From positions 72,541-136,540 of the forward strand of contig CAZHOJ010000009.1 in assembly GCA_964534125.1 (NCBI GenBank): a DNA stretch of 64,000 nt, in the 5' to 3' direction. The DNA is from 2-02-FULL-55-14 sp964534125 (GTDB taxonomy: Bacteria; Bacteroidota; Ignavibacteria; UBA10030). The translations under genes and the position numbers were made by a program. The notes beneath the pieces are model-generated. The model did no database searches and was not told the origin of the DNA. It saw only the letters and a list, made by a program, of their open reading frames with translations. Shown piece after piece: positions 33,307 through 42,128 of the stretch. How positions within the stretch are numbered: the first letter of the stretch is position 1; every line of letters starts with the position of its first letter.

Positions 33307-33417
33307 TCAGAAGACCAGCGAGGGACCGTACCGACACACGATCGCCGCGATCCAGAGGAGGAGGATGAGCACGATGGTGGTTGGCTCGTGGGTCTCGGGC
33401 ATATTGCGTGAGTCCAT
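33307..33417 (-). CDS. Tiny single-span membrane protein
   Basis: A 36-aa protein with a polar N-terminus (MDSRNMPETHEP), one hydrophobic helix (about 13-28, TTIVLILLLWIAAIVC) and a short tail. GGGAG lies 6 nt before the ATG, and the start is 2 nt after the stop of the DUF3108-like gene, which makes translational coupling likely. Too short for family recognition; it resembles small bitopic accessory proteins. Confidence 0.55.
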   Translation of the reverse strand: MDSRNMPETHEPTTIVLILLLWIAAIVCRYGPSLVF

Positions 33418-33419
33418 GA

Positions 33420-34247
33420 TCAGCTCCCTTCGTACGGTTGTGTCAGCTGATGTGAAGCATTCTGGATGGTCTCTTTTCCCGGGCGTTCCAGGGATTCCAG
33501 TTCCAGGACGATCGAACCCAGGAAGATCTCCAGCTCTGCCCGGAGAGGGACTGCCATTGCATCGTCAGAGATCCAACCTCTGAAGGCGCCCGTCAGCCCC
33601 GCATAGCTATTTCCCACCCAGTGCGCGAATCCTTCGATCATCACTGCCGGACGGGATTCTGCGAAGGCCTCGACCAGGATCGTCTCTCTGCCGGCCAGAG
33701 TGCGAAGGTCGGTAGCATAGCAGGCGTGTTCGAGAAGCGTCGGGAGGGTCGTGTCCACAGGGACGATCGAGAGACAACGTGCTATCATGAACAGGCCAAG
33801 CGCATCGAACAACGGGAAGGGATGCCGGACCGTATCCCGCCGCGTCACGACGCCCATCGTGCGATCTTCAGTGACATAGGCCCGTGTGCCGGCATCGTAT
33901 CGGTACTCTGTGGTATCCGATGCGGTGGTGATGATCTCATGCCGGAGACCATGCTGCGAAATGTGTTGCTCCGAGCGATTGTCGAACGAGACGTCGATGA
34001 ACGGCAGATGCGGAGCGGACCTGACGCGCAGTAGAAGTTCGAACCGTTGTCCGGTGCGGTCCATCAGGCGCTGCCGGATCTCGATCGTGCCGAGACGGAA
34101 TATGCTCCAGCGCACTGCATATCGCAGGATCTCACCGTCATGGTAGATTCCCTGGACGCATTGAGCGCTGGCGGCCAGGGGTGTCACGGCGATGAGGAGT
34201 GCGATCTGGGTCAGGCGAAACGATGATATGGTCTTTCGGATTGACAT
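33420..34247 (-). CDS. DUF3108-like exported protein
   Basis: A 275-aa protein with a signal peptide (TQIALLIAVTPLAASA). The mature part is a beta-rich lipocalin/YceI-like chain: GEILRYAVRWSIFRLGTIEI near the start, strand-rich middle, and GAFRGWISDDAMAVPLRAELEIFLGSIVLEL at the end, typical of DUF3108. The function of that family is not established; envelope location is inferred. SD GAGGA precedes the start. First gene of a likely operon with two tiny membrane proteins that ends at the MITE-like element. Confidence 0.75.
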   Translation of the reverse strand: MSIRKTISSFRLTQIALLIAVTPLAASAQCVQGIYHDGEILRYAVRWSIFRLGTIEIRQRLMDRTGQRFELLLRVRSAPHLPFIDVSFDNRSEQHISQHGLRHEIITTASDTTEYRYDAGTRAYVTEDRTMGVVTRRDTVRHPFPLFDALGLFMIARCLSIVPVDTTLPTLLEHACYATDLRTLAGRETILVEAFAESRPAVMIEGFAHWVGNSYAGLTGAFRGWISDDAMAVPLRAELEIFLGSIVLELESLERPGKETIQNASHQLTQPYEGS

Positions 34248-34631
34248 GGCGTCCTCAGTGTGTCTGCAGGCAATCTATGATGAGGGACAGCCGTGATTGT
34301 CAGCGTTCTGTCATCATCCTGCAAAACAGATGTCCGGCTTACATATTGTCCGGAAGTACTGTACGTTTGGGTGTCCGGGTGGCCAATCGTTCTCTCCGGC
34401 CGGGAAAGGATGTCGACGTCTCCTTATTCACCTCTGAGGAAGACCCGGTACCCATTGAACTGAATCCGTATCCCCTTTTCGTGCTGAGCAGAGGAGCACG
34501 AATGGTGTTCTTCGTGAGGCAGGAATGCACGGCCTTAAACCATCACAATCGTCATGTGTCCAATTCGTCTGCCGGCTGGGTCCGGTGCCAGCGCGCCACG
34601 ATGAGGACAGTCCAACCCTAAGGAGGAACCA
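34248..34631. other. Intergenic region without a supported gene
   Basis: About 380 nt lie between divergent genes. A 140-codon open frame on the plus strand (34199-34621) overlaps the start of the DUF3108-like gene and has no domain or signal features, so it is not called. The region should hold the two divergent promoters. Confidence 0.45.
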
Positions 34632-34991
34632 ATGAGGTCCAGGTATCTGTTGTATGTGGTCACACTGCTGGTCGTGGCCATATCTGCTCTGTCAGCACAG
34701 CCCAGAATGCGGAGCCCGGAGGAACAGGCGAAGCAGCTGAAGGATCGCCTGTCACTCAGCGATGAACAGACGGCTGATATCACGGTCATACTGAAAGAAC
34801 AGCGCGCGAAGATGGAGAAGCTTCGGGGGAGTGCTGAGCCGGGGCCCGGGATGCGCGAGTCTTTTCAGAAGCTTTCGGCGGAGACCGACGCTGAGATCCT
34901 GAAGATCCTCGATGAGGACCAGCAGAAGGAATACAAGAAGCTGGCGGAGGAGCGGCGTCAGAACATGCGTGAACGCCGCCGGCCTGAGTGA
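34632..34991 (+). CDS. Spy/CpxP-like periplasmic protein
   Basis: A 119-aa exported helical protein. Signal peptide to about residue 22 (LLYVVTLLVVAISALSA). The mature part is charged and helical: SPEEQAKQLKDRLSLSDEQT and LSAETDAEILKILDEDQQKEY, the latter resembling the LTxxQ motif of Spy/CpxP chaperones. Ends in an Arg-rich tail. AAGGAGG lies upstream. It may sense or chaperone misfolded envelope proteins. It is followed by a lipoprotein gene in the same direction (98-nt gap). Confidence 0.75.
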   Translation: MRSRYLLYVVTLLVVAISALSAQPRMRSPEEQAKQLKDRLSLSDEQTADITVILKEQRAKMEKLRGSAEPGPGMRESFQKLSAETDAEILKILDEDQQKEYKKLAEERRQNMRERRRPE

Positions 34992-35089
34992 CAAAGGTCA
35001 CTCCCGCCATGAAACCATCCGCGGACGAAGAGTGTCAAAGCCGCATCCTGTTGCCACTCTCCGTTCATGATCACATACCAGAGGGAACC

Positions 35090-35986
35090 ATGAAACACCG
35101 ATCGACGCTATCCCGCACCCTGATACTGAGTGCGCTATTCGTTTTCGGGTGTGAACAATCGACACAACCCGATCCCACAGAAGCAGAGACTCTGGACGAG
35201 GATGTCGCCATTGCTGTCGCGGGAACGCTCAGTGAAGAGGGCGGAGGGATCACGGACCAGATGGAGGATGTCTCATTTCTTGCGAGCTCAGTTGGCCTCC
35301 AGCTGGCTGCCCCGGCAGATGGGAACCTGCTGAAGCAGACCTCCCCCGGAGTGGCGGATACATCCTATGACGATGCGACCGGCTGGTGGACCGCGACCAT
35401 CTCGCGCAGCCGCTCGAGCTTTCTGGGACTATTCGAATCGAGCTTCGAGCGGGTATATCAGTTCCAGTTCCTGAACAGTGCAGGGCAGCCGCAGCGGCGA
35501 TACATTGTCCAGACTGTCACAGGGCCGGACACGGCATATACGATCAACTTCAAGGTCGTCAGCGGATCAGGATATCACCGCTCGCCGATTCGGGTCAACT
35601 ACCTCGAGTCTCTCACGGCAGATTGGGTCATTACGCAAGCGAACACCGCTGTCCTGGTCATCAACGGTACCAGTTCCCGTTCCGGAAAGGATACGCTGAC
35701 CACACGTGAGGCTGTGCGGACACATGCGAACAGCGTGACCACAACGCTCATCAATGTGACCAAACCACGATATCGTCTCGGGGCAACGCGGGATGATATC
35801 AGCGGAACGATCACGGGCACCTATGAAGCGACGATCACGTTCACGAAAGGGGACCTCTACAGAGAGAGGCTCATCTCCAGGGAATTCACGATCGAGCTGA
35901 CGGGAGAGGAGGGCAGGGTGATGATCGGTGACCGCCGCTTCAGGATCGGCTGGAAGCGCGGGGAGTATTTCGGCATGCTTCGATAG
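35090..35986 (+). CDS. Lipoprotein of unknown function
   Basis: A 298-aa protein. The start at 35090 is chosen for GAGGGA upstream and the lipoprotein signal that follows (LILSALFVFGC, then EQSTQPDP). The mature chain begins with an acidic segment (ETLDEDVAIAVAG), then a beta-rich body with alternating Thr/Val strands (TANSVTTT-like and GTITGTYEATITF) that resembles a membrane-sitting or lipid-binding beta sheet. I do not recognise a family. Together with the Spy-like gene it may form an envelope pair. Confidence 0.7.
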   Translation: MKHRSTLSRTLILSALFVFGCEQSTQPDPTEAETLDEDVAIAVAGTLSEEGGGITDQMEDVSFLASSVGLQLAAPADGNLLKQTSPGVADTSYDDATGWWTATISRSRSSFLGLFESSFERVYQFQFLNSAGQPQRRYIVQTVTGPDTAYTINFKVVSGSGYHRSPIRVNYLESLTADWVITQANTAVLVINGTSSRSGKDTLTTREAVRTHANSVTTTLINVTKPRYRLGATRDDISGTITGTYEATITFTKGDLYRERLISREFTIELTGEEGRVMIGDRRFRIGWKRGEYFGMLR

Positions 35987-36017
35987 ACCTCATTCGGGTC
36001 ACTTTTCCGAGCTGCAT

Positions 36018-36049
36018 AAGGCCCTGCCCTCCCTGGCAGGGCCTTCTCA
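36018..36049 (+). terminator. Terminator after the lipoprotein gene
   Basis: An 11-bp perfect stem AAGGCCCTGCC / GGCAGGGCCTT with a 6-nt loop lies 31 nt after the stop. The T-run is minimal. Confidence 0.7.
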
Positions 36050-36146
36050 TGTACGGGTAGGTTCATGCATCTCTTCACACAAACTTCATTTGTGTTTTCA
36101 GCACGTTTTCCAGACCATAGGGAGCACAATCATGTAGGGACATGCC

Positions 36147-37667
36147 ATGCGCCCGACGTCGCTCCATAGTCTGTACACGCGCCGCTCTTTTCTCCGCACG
36201 GCCGGTGCTGGTGCTGCCGGTCTGATCCTCGTCGATTCCATCCTCGCCGACCCGTACGCTCCAGTGCGGCATCTCGTACGGGATGCAGTTCCGCTCCGGG
36301 TCCGTGGTGCGGTGAGGCTGAACGGGAAAGCGCTCGCGGGAGTCAGGGTGAGTGACGGCCTTTCGGTCGTAGCCACAGGCCCGGATGGATCCTACGAGCT
36401 GCACACCCACGATCGACAGGAATTCCTGTCCTGCACGGTCCCGGGAAACGCGCGTCTTCCGCAGAACCCGACGGGAACAGCAAAGATGTATATGCCCATC
36501 ATTGCCTCTGGGACCGGAGAGATCGAGGCCTCGTGGGACCTCGAGAAAGAGGACAGAGACCTGTCCCGGCATGGATTTCTCGTGCTCGCGGACCCGCAGA
36601 CGCTGGACATGGAAGACATCGCGCGATTCCATGCCGAAACGGTCCCCGACATACGGGAGACCATCAGGCGGTCGGACACTCCATTGTTCGCCGTCGGTTG
36701 CGGAGACCTTATGTTCGATAAGCTGCAATACCTGCCCGAATACGAGAAGGCGATCAGTATGATAGGAATTCCGGGCGTTCAGGTGCTCGGGAATCATGAT
36801 GTCGACGGAGCCGCCCTCTCCGATGGACCATCAGCGCGCACGTTCAAGCGGTTCTTCGGTCCGACCTACTATTCCTTCGATCGCGGCGAGGTGCATTACG
36901 TCGTCCTGGACGATGTGCTGTGGTTCGGACGCGGGTATATCGGCTACATCGATGATGTCCAGCTCGAATGGCTGCGGCAGGACCTGTCGTTCGTCGAGAA
37001 GGGAAGAAGGGTCGTGGTCTTTATGCACATCCCGGCGTACTGCACACAGCATGAACGATTCGGACAGACGAAGCCATCGAACGCCGAGGTCGTGACCAAC
37101 CGCCAGGCACTGTATGCAGTACTCGAAGGATACGACGCCCATATCGTGAGCGGTCATATGCATGAGTCGGAACATCTTATGGATGGCGGAGCGTCGCACC
37201 ATGTCTGCGGTGCGGTGTGCGGTGCCTGGTGGACGGGGGACATCTGCGGCGACGGGACGCCAAACGGGTACGCCGTCTATGCCGTCAGCGGTTCATCGTT
37301 CACAGAGTGCTACAAAGCGACAGGAAGAGGTTTGGACTATCAGCTGAGGATGTACCGTCCCGGATCTTCTGCCGATGCTCCGGACGATGTCATCGTGAAT
37401 GTCTGGGACGCTGCGGATGGATGGAATGTCAATCTGGTCGAAGACGGCATCAGGATAAAGATGATGCCCGCAGGGCCGATGAAGGACCCGCTGGCTGCTG
37501 CGTTGCTCGACGGCGACGGCAGGCCGGCGAAACACAAATGGGCAGACGCATACCTGACGAACCATATCTTCAGAGCGCGTCCGAACAGCTCTGCAGCAAC
37601 GCTCCGTGCAGAAGTGGTCGGTCCGGAGGGAAGAACCTTCCTGCTCGACACCTTCACCTTCTTCTGA
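36147..37667 (+). CDS. Tat-exported calcineurin-like metallophosphoesterase
   Basis: A 506-aa protein with a twin-arginine signal (RRSFLRTAGAGAAG) ending near residue 35. About 45-130 is a beta-sandwich Metallophos_N-type domain (VRGAVRLNGKALAGVRVSDG). About 140-370 is the phosphoesterase core: LADPQTLD in place of the usual DxH, GCGDLMFD, LGNHDVD, FMHIPAY and SGHMHESE, so the two-metal site is largely intact. About 390-506 is a C-terminal Metallophos_C-type beta domain. It acts in the periplasm on a phosphoester or phosphodiester; the substrate is unknown. Confidence 0.88.
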   Translation: MRPTSLHSLYTRRSFLRTAGAGAAGLILVDSILADPYAPVRHLVRDAVPLRVRGAVRLNGKALAGVRVSDGLSVVATGPDGSYELHTHDRQEFLSCTVPGNARLPQNPTGTAKMYMPIIASGTGEIEASWDLEKEDRDLSRHGFLVLADPQTLDMEDIARFHAETVPDIRETIRRSDTPLFAVGCGDLMFDKLQYLPEYEKAISMIGIPGVQVLGNHDVDGAALSDGPSARTFKRFFGPTYYSFDRGEVHYVVLDDVLWFGRGYIGYIDDVQLEWLRQDLSFVEKGRRVVVFMHIPAYCTQHERFGQTKPSNAEVVTNRQALYAVLEGYDAHIVSGHMHESEHLMDGGASHHVCGAVCGAWWTGDICGDGTPNGYAVYAVSGSSFTECYKATGRGLDYQLRMYRPGSSADAPDDVIVNVWDAADGWNVNLVEDGIRIKMMPAGPMKDPLAAALLDGDGRPAKHKWADAYLTNHIFRARPNSSAATLRAEVVGPEGRTFLLDTFTFF

Positions 37668-37689
37668 TCCTGGCGCGAGCGCGTGTGTC

Positions 37690-37720
37690 TTGAGTCTTAA
37701 CAGGAAAAAGTCTCTATATT
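37690..37720 (+). promoter_or_regulatory. Candidate promoter of the phosphofructokinase gene
   Basis: TTGAGT (37690-37695) and TATATT (37715-37720) are separated by 19 nt, somewhat longer than ideal. They lie 37 nt before the start codon. Confidence 0.4.
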
Positions 37721-37756
37721 CCAGAGCACCATAACGCTTCGCAAAGGAAAGAAACA

Positions 37757-38917
37757 ATGAACATAGGTATTCTCACTGGGGGAGGCGACGTCCCCGGACT
37801 CAATCCGTGCATCAAGGCCGTCGTCTACAGGGCACAGGAACAGGGGATCAAGGTCACTGGCATCCGCCGTGGCTGGGGGGGGCTGCTGCAGTACAATTCT
37901 GCTGATCCCAGGAGCAAGGACGAGCACATCCTGGATCTGGACAAGATCAACACCCGTACGGTGGACCGCACGGGCGGGACCTTTCTTCACACCTCCCGCA
38001 CGAATCCTCAGAAGGTCTCAAAGGAGAACATTCCTGACTTTTTGCACACGACGGAGCATGATGCCCTCAAAGCGCGGGAGAAGGTGGATTTCACACCGCA
38101 CGTCCTGAAGAACATCGAGAAGCTGGGACTTGATGCGATCATCTCCATCGGCGGAGACGATACGCAGAGCTATGCGCTCCGGCTGCACAAGGAAGGGTTT
38201 CCCGTCATTTCCATCCCGAAGACGATGGACAATGACGTGTACGGCACGGATTACTGCATCGGGTTTTCGACGGCCGTGACGAGGAGCGTCAATTTCATCA
38301 CGGCGCTACGTACCGTGGCGGGCTCGCACGAGCGCATTGCTGTCATCGAGCTGTTCGGCCGCAATTCCGGAGAGACCTCTCTCATCTCCGCCACACTCGC
38401 AGGCGTCGACCGCGCCATCATCTCCGAGGTGCCGTTCGACGTTGAGAAGCTTGCCCATTTTCTGGCTGAGGACAAGAGGTCGAATCCGAGCAACTATGCC
38501 ATCATGACGATATCCGAGGGCGCCCATTTCAAGGAAGGCACGGTCGTGGAGACGGGGCCGGAGGATGCGTACGGTCACCGCAAGCTGGGCGGCATCGGTT
38601 CACATGTTGAGCAGCAACTGAAGGAGATCCTTGGCGTCCACACCATCTATCAGCAGGTCGCCTATCTGATGCGCAGCGGCGAGCCGGACGCTCTCGACCG
38701 CATGGTGGCCATCAGCTACGCAAACCTCGCCGTCGACCTCGTGTCGCGGAAGAAGTTCGGGAAAATGGTGGCGCTTCGGGACGGACGGTACACCTACGTC
38801 AGCATTGACACGATCGGGCAGGGGCTGAAGCGGGTGGATGTGGGTGAACTGTACGACCCCGAGCAGTACAAACCGAAGGTCGTGGACCTGCTCAACAAGC
38901 CGATGTTCCTATATTAG
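37757..38917 (+). CDS. 6-phosphofructokinase, probably PPi-dependent type
   Basis: A 386-aa PfkA-fold enzyme phosphorylating fructose 6-phosphate at C1. It has the nucleotide loop TGGGDVPGLNPCIKAV, then SIGGDDTQSYAL, SIPKTMDNDVYGTDYCIGFSTA, and ELFGRNSGE. The two residues that discriminate donors in this family (E. coli positions 104 and 124, both Gly in ATP enzymes) are Asp (GGDDT) and Lys (PKTMDND). That is the PPi-PFK pattern, so PPi is the predicted phosphoryl donor and the reaction would be reversible. An ATP enzyme cannot be excluded without assay. Single gene with its own promoter and terminator. Confidence 0.88.
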   Translation: MNIGILTGGGDVPGLNPCIKAVVYRAQEQGIKVTGIRRGWGGLLQYNSADPRSKDEHILDLDKINTRTVDRTGGTFLHTSRTNPQKVSKENIPDFLHTTEHDALKAREKVDFTPHVLKNIEKLGLDAIISIGGDDTQSYALRLHKEGFPVISIPKTMDNDVYGTDYCIGFSTAVTRSVNFITALRTVAGSHERIAVIELFGRNSGETSLISATLAGVDRAIISEVPFDVEKLAHFLAEDKRSNPSNYAIMTISEGAHFKEGTVVETGPEDAYGHRKLGGIGSHVEQQLKEILGVHTIYQQVAYLMRSGEPDALDRMVAISYANLAVDLVSRKKFGKMVALRDGRYTYVSIDTIGQGLKRVDVGELYDPEQYKPKVVDLLNKPMFLY

Positions 38918-38972
38918 AGCCCCAAAGCGCAGGGCGCGAAGAACGAAGCGAAGAAGACGCTGACAAAGAGAG

Positions 38973-39004
38973 AAGCCGTCCGGGATCGACCGGATGGCTT
39001 TCTC
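38973..39004 (+). terminator. Hairpin after the phosphofructokinase gene
   Basis: An 11-bp stem AAGCCGTCCGG / CCGGATGGCTT with one G-T pair is followed by TCTCG. It lies about 55 nt after the stop. Confidence 0.6.
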
Positions 39005-39038
39005 GTTCAAAGGGAAATATCCCCGGAGGAGGCTGGCA

Positions 39039-39803
39039 ATGAGACCCTGGATCCTGAAGGAAGTCACGCTGACCGAAACAAGCGCTTCACCGTACGATGT
39101 CGCCGTCCTGCCGGTCGGTTCTGTCGAAGCACACGGACCGCATGTCCCCTACGGGTCTGATTCGTACCATAGCACGGCGATCGCAGAGCAGGTATGCGAG
39201 CGTGCGTGGAAGGAAGGAGCTCGGGCTGTCGTCCTTCCATCGATCCAGTACGGTGTGCAGGGGAATACGATGGGATTCCCGATGTCCCTGAATGTGGAGC
39301 AGTCGACCCTGAACACCATGATAGAGAACATCATCGCATCGCTTGAACGTCATAGCGTGCGAAAGCTCGTCATCGTCAACGGACATGGGGGCAACGACTT
39401 TAAACCCCTTCTGCGTTCGATCTATCCCAGAACATCGGTCTTCGTTTGTCTCGTCGATTGGTGGAAGGTCGGTTCCGACAAGCTGAAGGAGATCTTCGAG
39501 AACCCGGGGGAGCACGCTGACGAACTCGAGACCAGCGTCGGCATGGCGTTGTTCGGGGACCTTGTTCGTCTGCCGGACGCCAAAGATGGTTCGGTGCATC
39601 CATCGCGATTCGAGGCGGTCAACAAGGGGTGGGTCTCCATCGCCCGACCATGGCACCTCGTGACGAAGGATTCGACGCATGGCGATCCGCGAACGTCCTC
39701 GAAGGAAAAAGGGGAGGCGTACGTTCGTCTGGTCGTCGGCCGGCTGGCGGATTTCATAATCGCACTTGCGAAGTCGCCGATTGACGAACGGTTCCCGTAC
39801 TGA
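39039..39803 (+). CDS. Creatininase family amidohydrolase
   Basis: A 254-aa metal-dependent amidohydrolase fold. The start at 39039 is supported by GGAGGAGG upstream. Metal ligands are in VGSVEAHGPHVPYGSDSYH (Glu, His, Asp) and VNGHGGND; the C-terminal EHADELETS carries a further acidic site. The family includes creatininase, the mycofactocin peptidase MftE and formamide hydrolases of riboflavin-type pathways; no partner here decides between them. It is downstream of the phosphofructokinase terminator and upstream of transketolase, possibly a separate transcript. Confidence 0.87.
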   Translation: MRPWILKEVTLTETSASPYDVAVLPVGSVEAHGPHVPYGSDSYHSTAIAEQVCERAWKEGARAVVLPSIQYGVQGNTMGFPMSLNVEQSTLNTMIENIIASLERHSVRKLVIVNGHGGNDFKPLLRSIYPRTSVFVCLVDWWKVGSDKLKEIFENPGEHADELETSVGMALFGDLVRLPDAKDGSVHPSRFEAVNKGWVSIARPWHLVTKDSTHGDPRTSSKEKGEAYVRLVVGRLADFIIALAKSPIDERFPY

Positions 39804-40103
39804 CACTGCACAGTAGGACCTCACACACGATAGCCGCGACAGCCTCTTCGATGTTCTTCTGACATCGCGGCGAGCATCGGAATATTTTCTGATCCTCACT
39901 TCCGCGGTTCTCTGGGCCGGTCGCCTCCCGCTCCCTTCTCCCTACCTCTTCATCCTCCCCTTGGGAAAAGTCCTTCCCAGAAGTTGGAAACCTGCATCTC
40001 CTGTTCTCCCGAACCTTTGCCTGTCTTGAATCATTCAATGCCCTGCGTGGTATGCCTTTTGTAATACTTCGACCGTCAAATACACCACTCAAGGATGTTG
40101 TCC
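39804..40103. other. Intergenic region upstream of transketolase
   Basis: About 300 nt without a gene. A pyrimidine-rich stretch around 39920-39960 has a weak 7-nt periodicity (CTCCC-like units) reminiscent of the heptamer arrays elsewhere, but too degenerate to call. Confidence 0.4.
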
Positions 40104-42119
40104 ATGGCTCTCACGAATGCAAAGACCGGAGCGATTCGAAGATCCTATTCGATCGATGAACTGAAAGATGCGGCGAACCTGATGCGGGGGTACGACCTCG
40201 TTGCGCTCAACGCAGCAGGGTCAGGCCATGCCGGCGGAACGCTCTCCATCATGGATATCACTGCGGTTCTCTATCTCCACGTTGCGAACCTGGATCCGGA
40301 AGATCCGGAATGGAAAGAACGGGACCGGATCATTTGGTCCGTCGGACACAAAGCGCCAAGTCTCTACCTTGGCCTCGGTATGGCAGGATTCTACGATGTC
40401 GAGCAGGTCATGACGCTTCGGAAGCTCGGAAGCGATTTTCAGGGGCATCCTCACTGGCTGAAGGCGCGAGGCATCGAGGCGTCCACGGGCTCGCTCGGTC
40501 AGGGGCTCAGCATCGCTGTCGGTCAGGCGCTCGCGCTTCGTCTGGCGGGCAATACCGTATCCACTGTCTACTGTCTTATGGGGGACGGAGAGCAGCAGGA
40601 GGGACAGATATGGGAGGCTGTGATGGAGGCGGGCCACTACAAGCTCGACAACCTCATCGGCATCATCGACAAGAACAGACTGCAGATCGACGGATGGGTG
40701 AAGGACGTGATGAACGTCGAGCCGCTCGACGAGAAGTATCGCAGCTTCGGGTGGGAAGTGCTCGAGTGTGACGGACACGATGTTGCCGACCTGGTCGCAA
40801 CATTCGCGAAGGCGAAGGCGGTCAAGGGGAAGCCGACGGTCATCCTCGCCAACACAGTGAAGGGGAAGGGTGTGGATTTCATGGAGGACATCGCCGGTTG
40901 GCATGGCAAGACGCCGAGTGACGAGGAGCTGACAAAGGGGCTCGCACAACTGAAGCTGGATTCGCAGCTTGATGTGGCAGCCTTGAAGAAGATCGCGGAT
41001 GACCATCAGCAAAGAGCGGAGAAGGAGCTGGCGAAAAAGGTGCCGGCATTCTCGAAGGATTACTGGTGGAACGCAGACAAGGATCTTACAGTGGGTATGG
41101 CTCCGACACGCAAGGGCTTCGGAGCTGCGTTGCAGGAGTTTGGCGGAGATGAGCGCGTCGTGTGTCTCGGACTCGACATCTCCGGCTCCATCACCATCAG
41201 CGACTTCTACACGAAGAACCCGGAGCGGGCGCCGCGATGGATCAGTGTCGGCATCGCTGAGCAGAGCTCGGTCTGCATCGCTGCCGGCCTTGCACGGGAG
41301 GGCTACATCCCGGTGATGGGCACCTACGGGACATTCGCATCCGGGCGTGCGCTGGACCAGATCCGTACGACCGTCTGCTACGGCGAGTTCAATGTGCTCA
41401 TCGCCGGTGCGCACGGCGGCGTCTCGGTCGGGCCCGACGGGGCCACGCACCAGGCGCTTGAAGACCTCTTCCAGATCTGCAGCCTCCCGAACATGAATGC
41501 AATGGTCCCGTGCGATTCCATCGAGACGAGGAAGGCGACGAAGGCATTGCTGTTCGACGTCGTCGGCCCCAAGTACATCCGTTTTGCGCGGGAAGCGACG
41601 CCGATCGTCACAGACGAGTCGACGCCGATGGTGTTCGGGAAAGCCAACGTCATCCGGTTCCGGGGACGGAAGGGTTCGTTCGCATCGTCGTTCGAGACCG
41701 TCCTGGCATCCGACTACGGGAACGAGAAAGAGGCCCTCGCGATCATCGCATGCGGACCGATGGTTCCTGAAGCGATGCGTGCAGCGATCATCCTGAAGGA
41801 GGAGAAGGGGATCGAGACGCGCGTCGTCAACATGCACACAGTGAAGCCGCTCGACCGTGAGGCCATCATTCGCGCCGGGCTGGAGACATCGGTCATCGTG
41901 ACCGCGGAAGAACATCAGATCGGCGGTCTGGCGGACCGGGTCTGCCGGGTCATCACAGAATCACCCGAGCTCCGCACGACGAAGGTCGTGACTGCCTCCA
42001 TCGGCGTCAATGACCGTTTCGGAGAGTCCGGTGCTCCGTGGGAGCTGATCAAGGAGTTCGAGGTCAGCGCAGAACACATCGCTCATAAGGCGCTCGCGTT
42101 GCTGAGCGCAAAGGCATGA
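40104..42119 (+). CDS. tkt: Transketolase
   Basis: A 671-aa thiamine-diphosphate enzyme of the pentose phosphate pathway, exchanging two-carbon units between sugar phosphates. The start at 40104 is favoured over an ATG 9 nt earlier because AAGG is at proper distance. TPP site GDGEQQEGQIWEA with the later NRLQIDG; GSGHAGGTLS near the N-terminus; pyrimidine-domain Glu in WISVGIAEQS; transketolase C-terminal domain from about 555. Both halves, which many bacteria encode separately, are in one chain. The next gene is 9 nt downstream. Confidence 0.95.
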   Translation: MALTNAKTGAIRRSYSIDELKDAANLMRGYDLVALNAAGSGHAGGTLSIMDITAVLYLHVANLDPEDPEWKERDRIIWSVGHKAPSLYLGLGMAGFYDVEQVMTLRKLGSDFQGHPHWLKARGIEASTGSLGQGLSIAVGQALALRLAGNTVSTVYCLMGDGEQQEGQIWEAVMEAGHYKLDNLIGIIDKNRLQIDGWVKDVMNVEPLDEKYRSFGWEVLECDGHDVADLVATFAKAKAVKGKPTVILANTVKGKGVDFMEDIAGWHGKTPSDEELTKGLAQLKLDSQLDVAALKKIADDHQQRAEKELAKKVPAFSKDYWWNADKDLTVGMAPTRKGFGAALQEFGGDERVVCLGLDISGSITISDFYTKNPERAPRWISVGIAEQSSVCIAAGLAREGYIPVMGTYGTFASGRALDQIRTTVCYGEFNVLIAGAHGGVSVGPDGATHQALEDLFQICSLPNMNAMVPCDSIETRKATKALLFDVVGPKYIRFAREATPIVTDESTPMVFGKANVIRFRGRKGSFASSFETVLASDYGNEKEALAIIACGPMVPEAMRAAIILKEEKGIETRVVNMHTVKPLDREAIIRAGLETSVIVTAEEHQIGGLADRVCRVITESPELRTTKVVTASIGVNDRFGESGAPWELIKEFEVSAEHIAHKALALLSAKA

Positions 42120-42128
42120 GGTGACATT

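Noticed and set aside
34199..34621. 140-codon plus-strand open frame
   Set aside because: Overlaps the start of the DUF3108-like gene, has no ribosome binding site, signal or domain, and unusual composition.
40221..41915. 564-codon open frame antisense to transketolase
   Set aside because: Shadow frame of transketolase; Arg/Asp/His-rich with no recognisable domain and no start signals.
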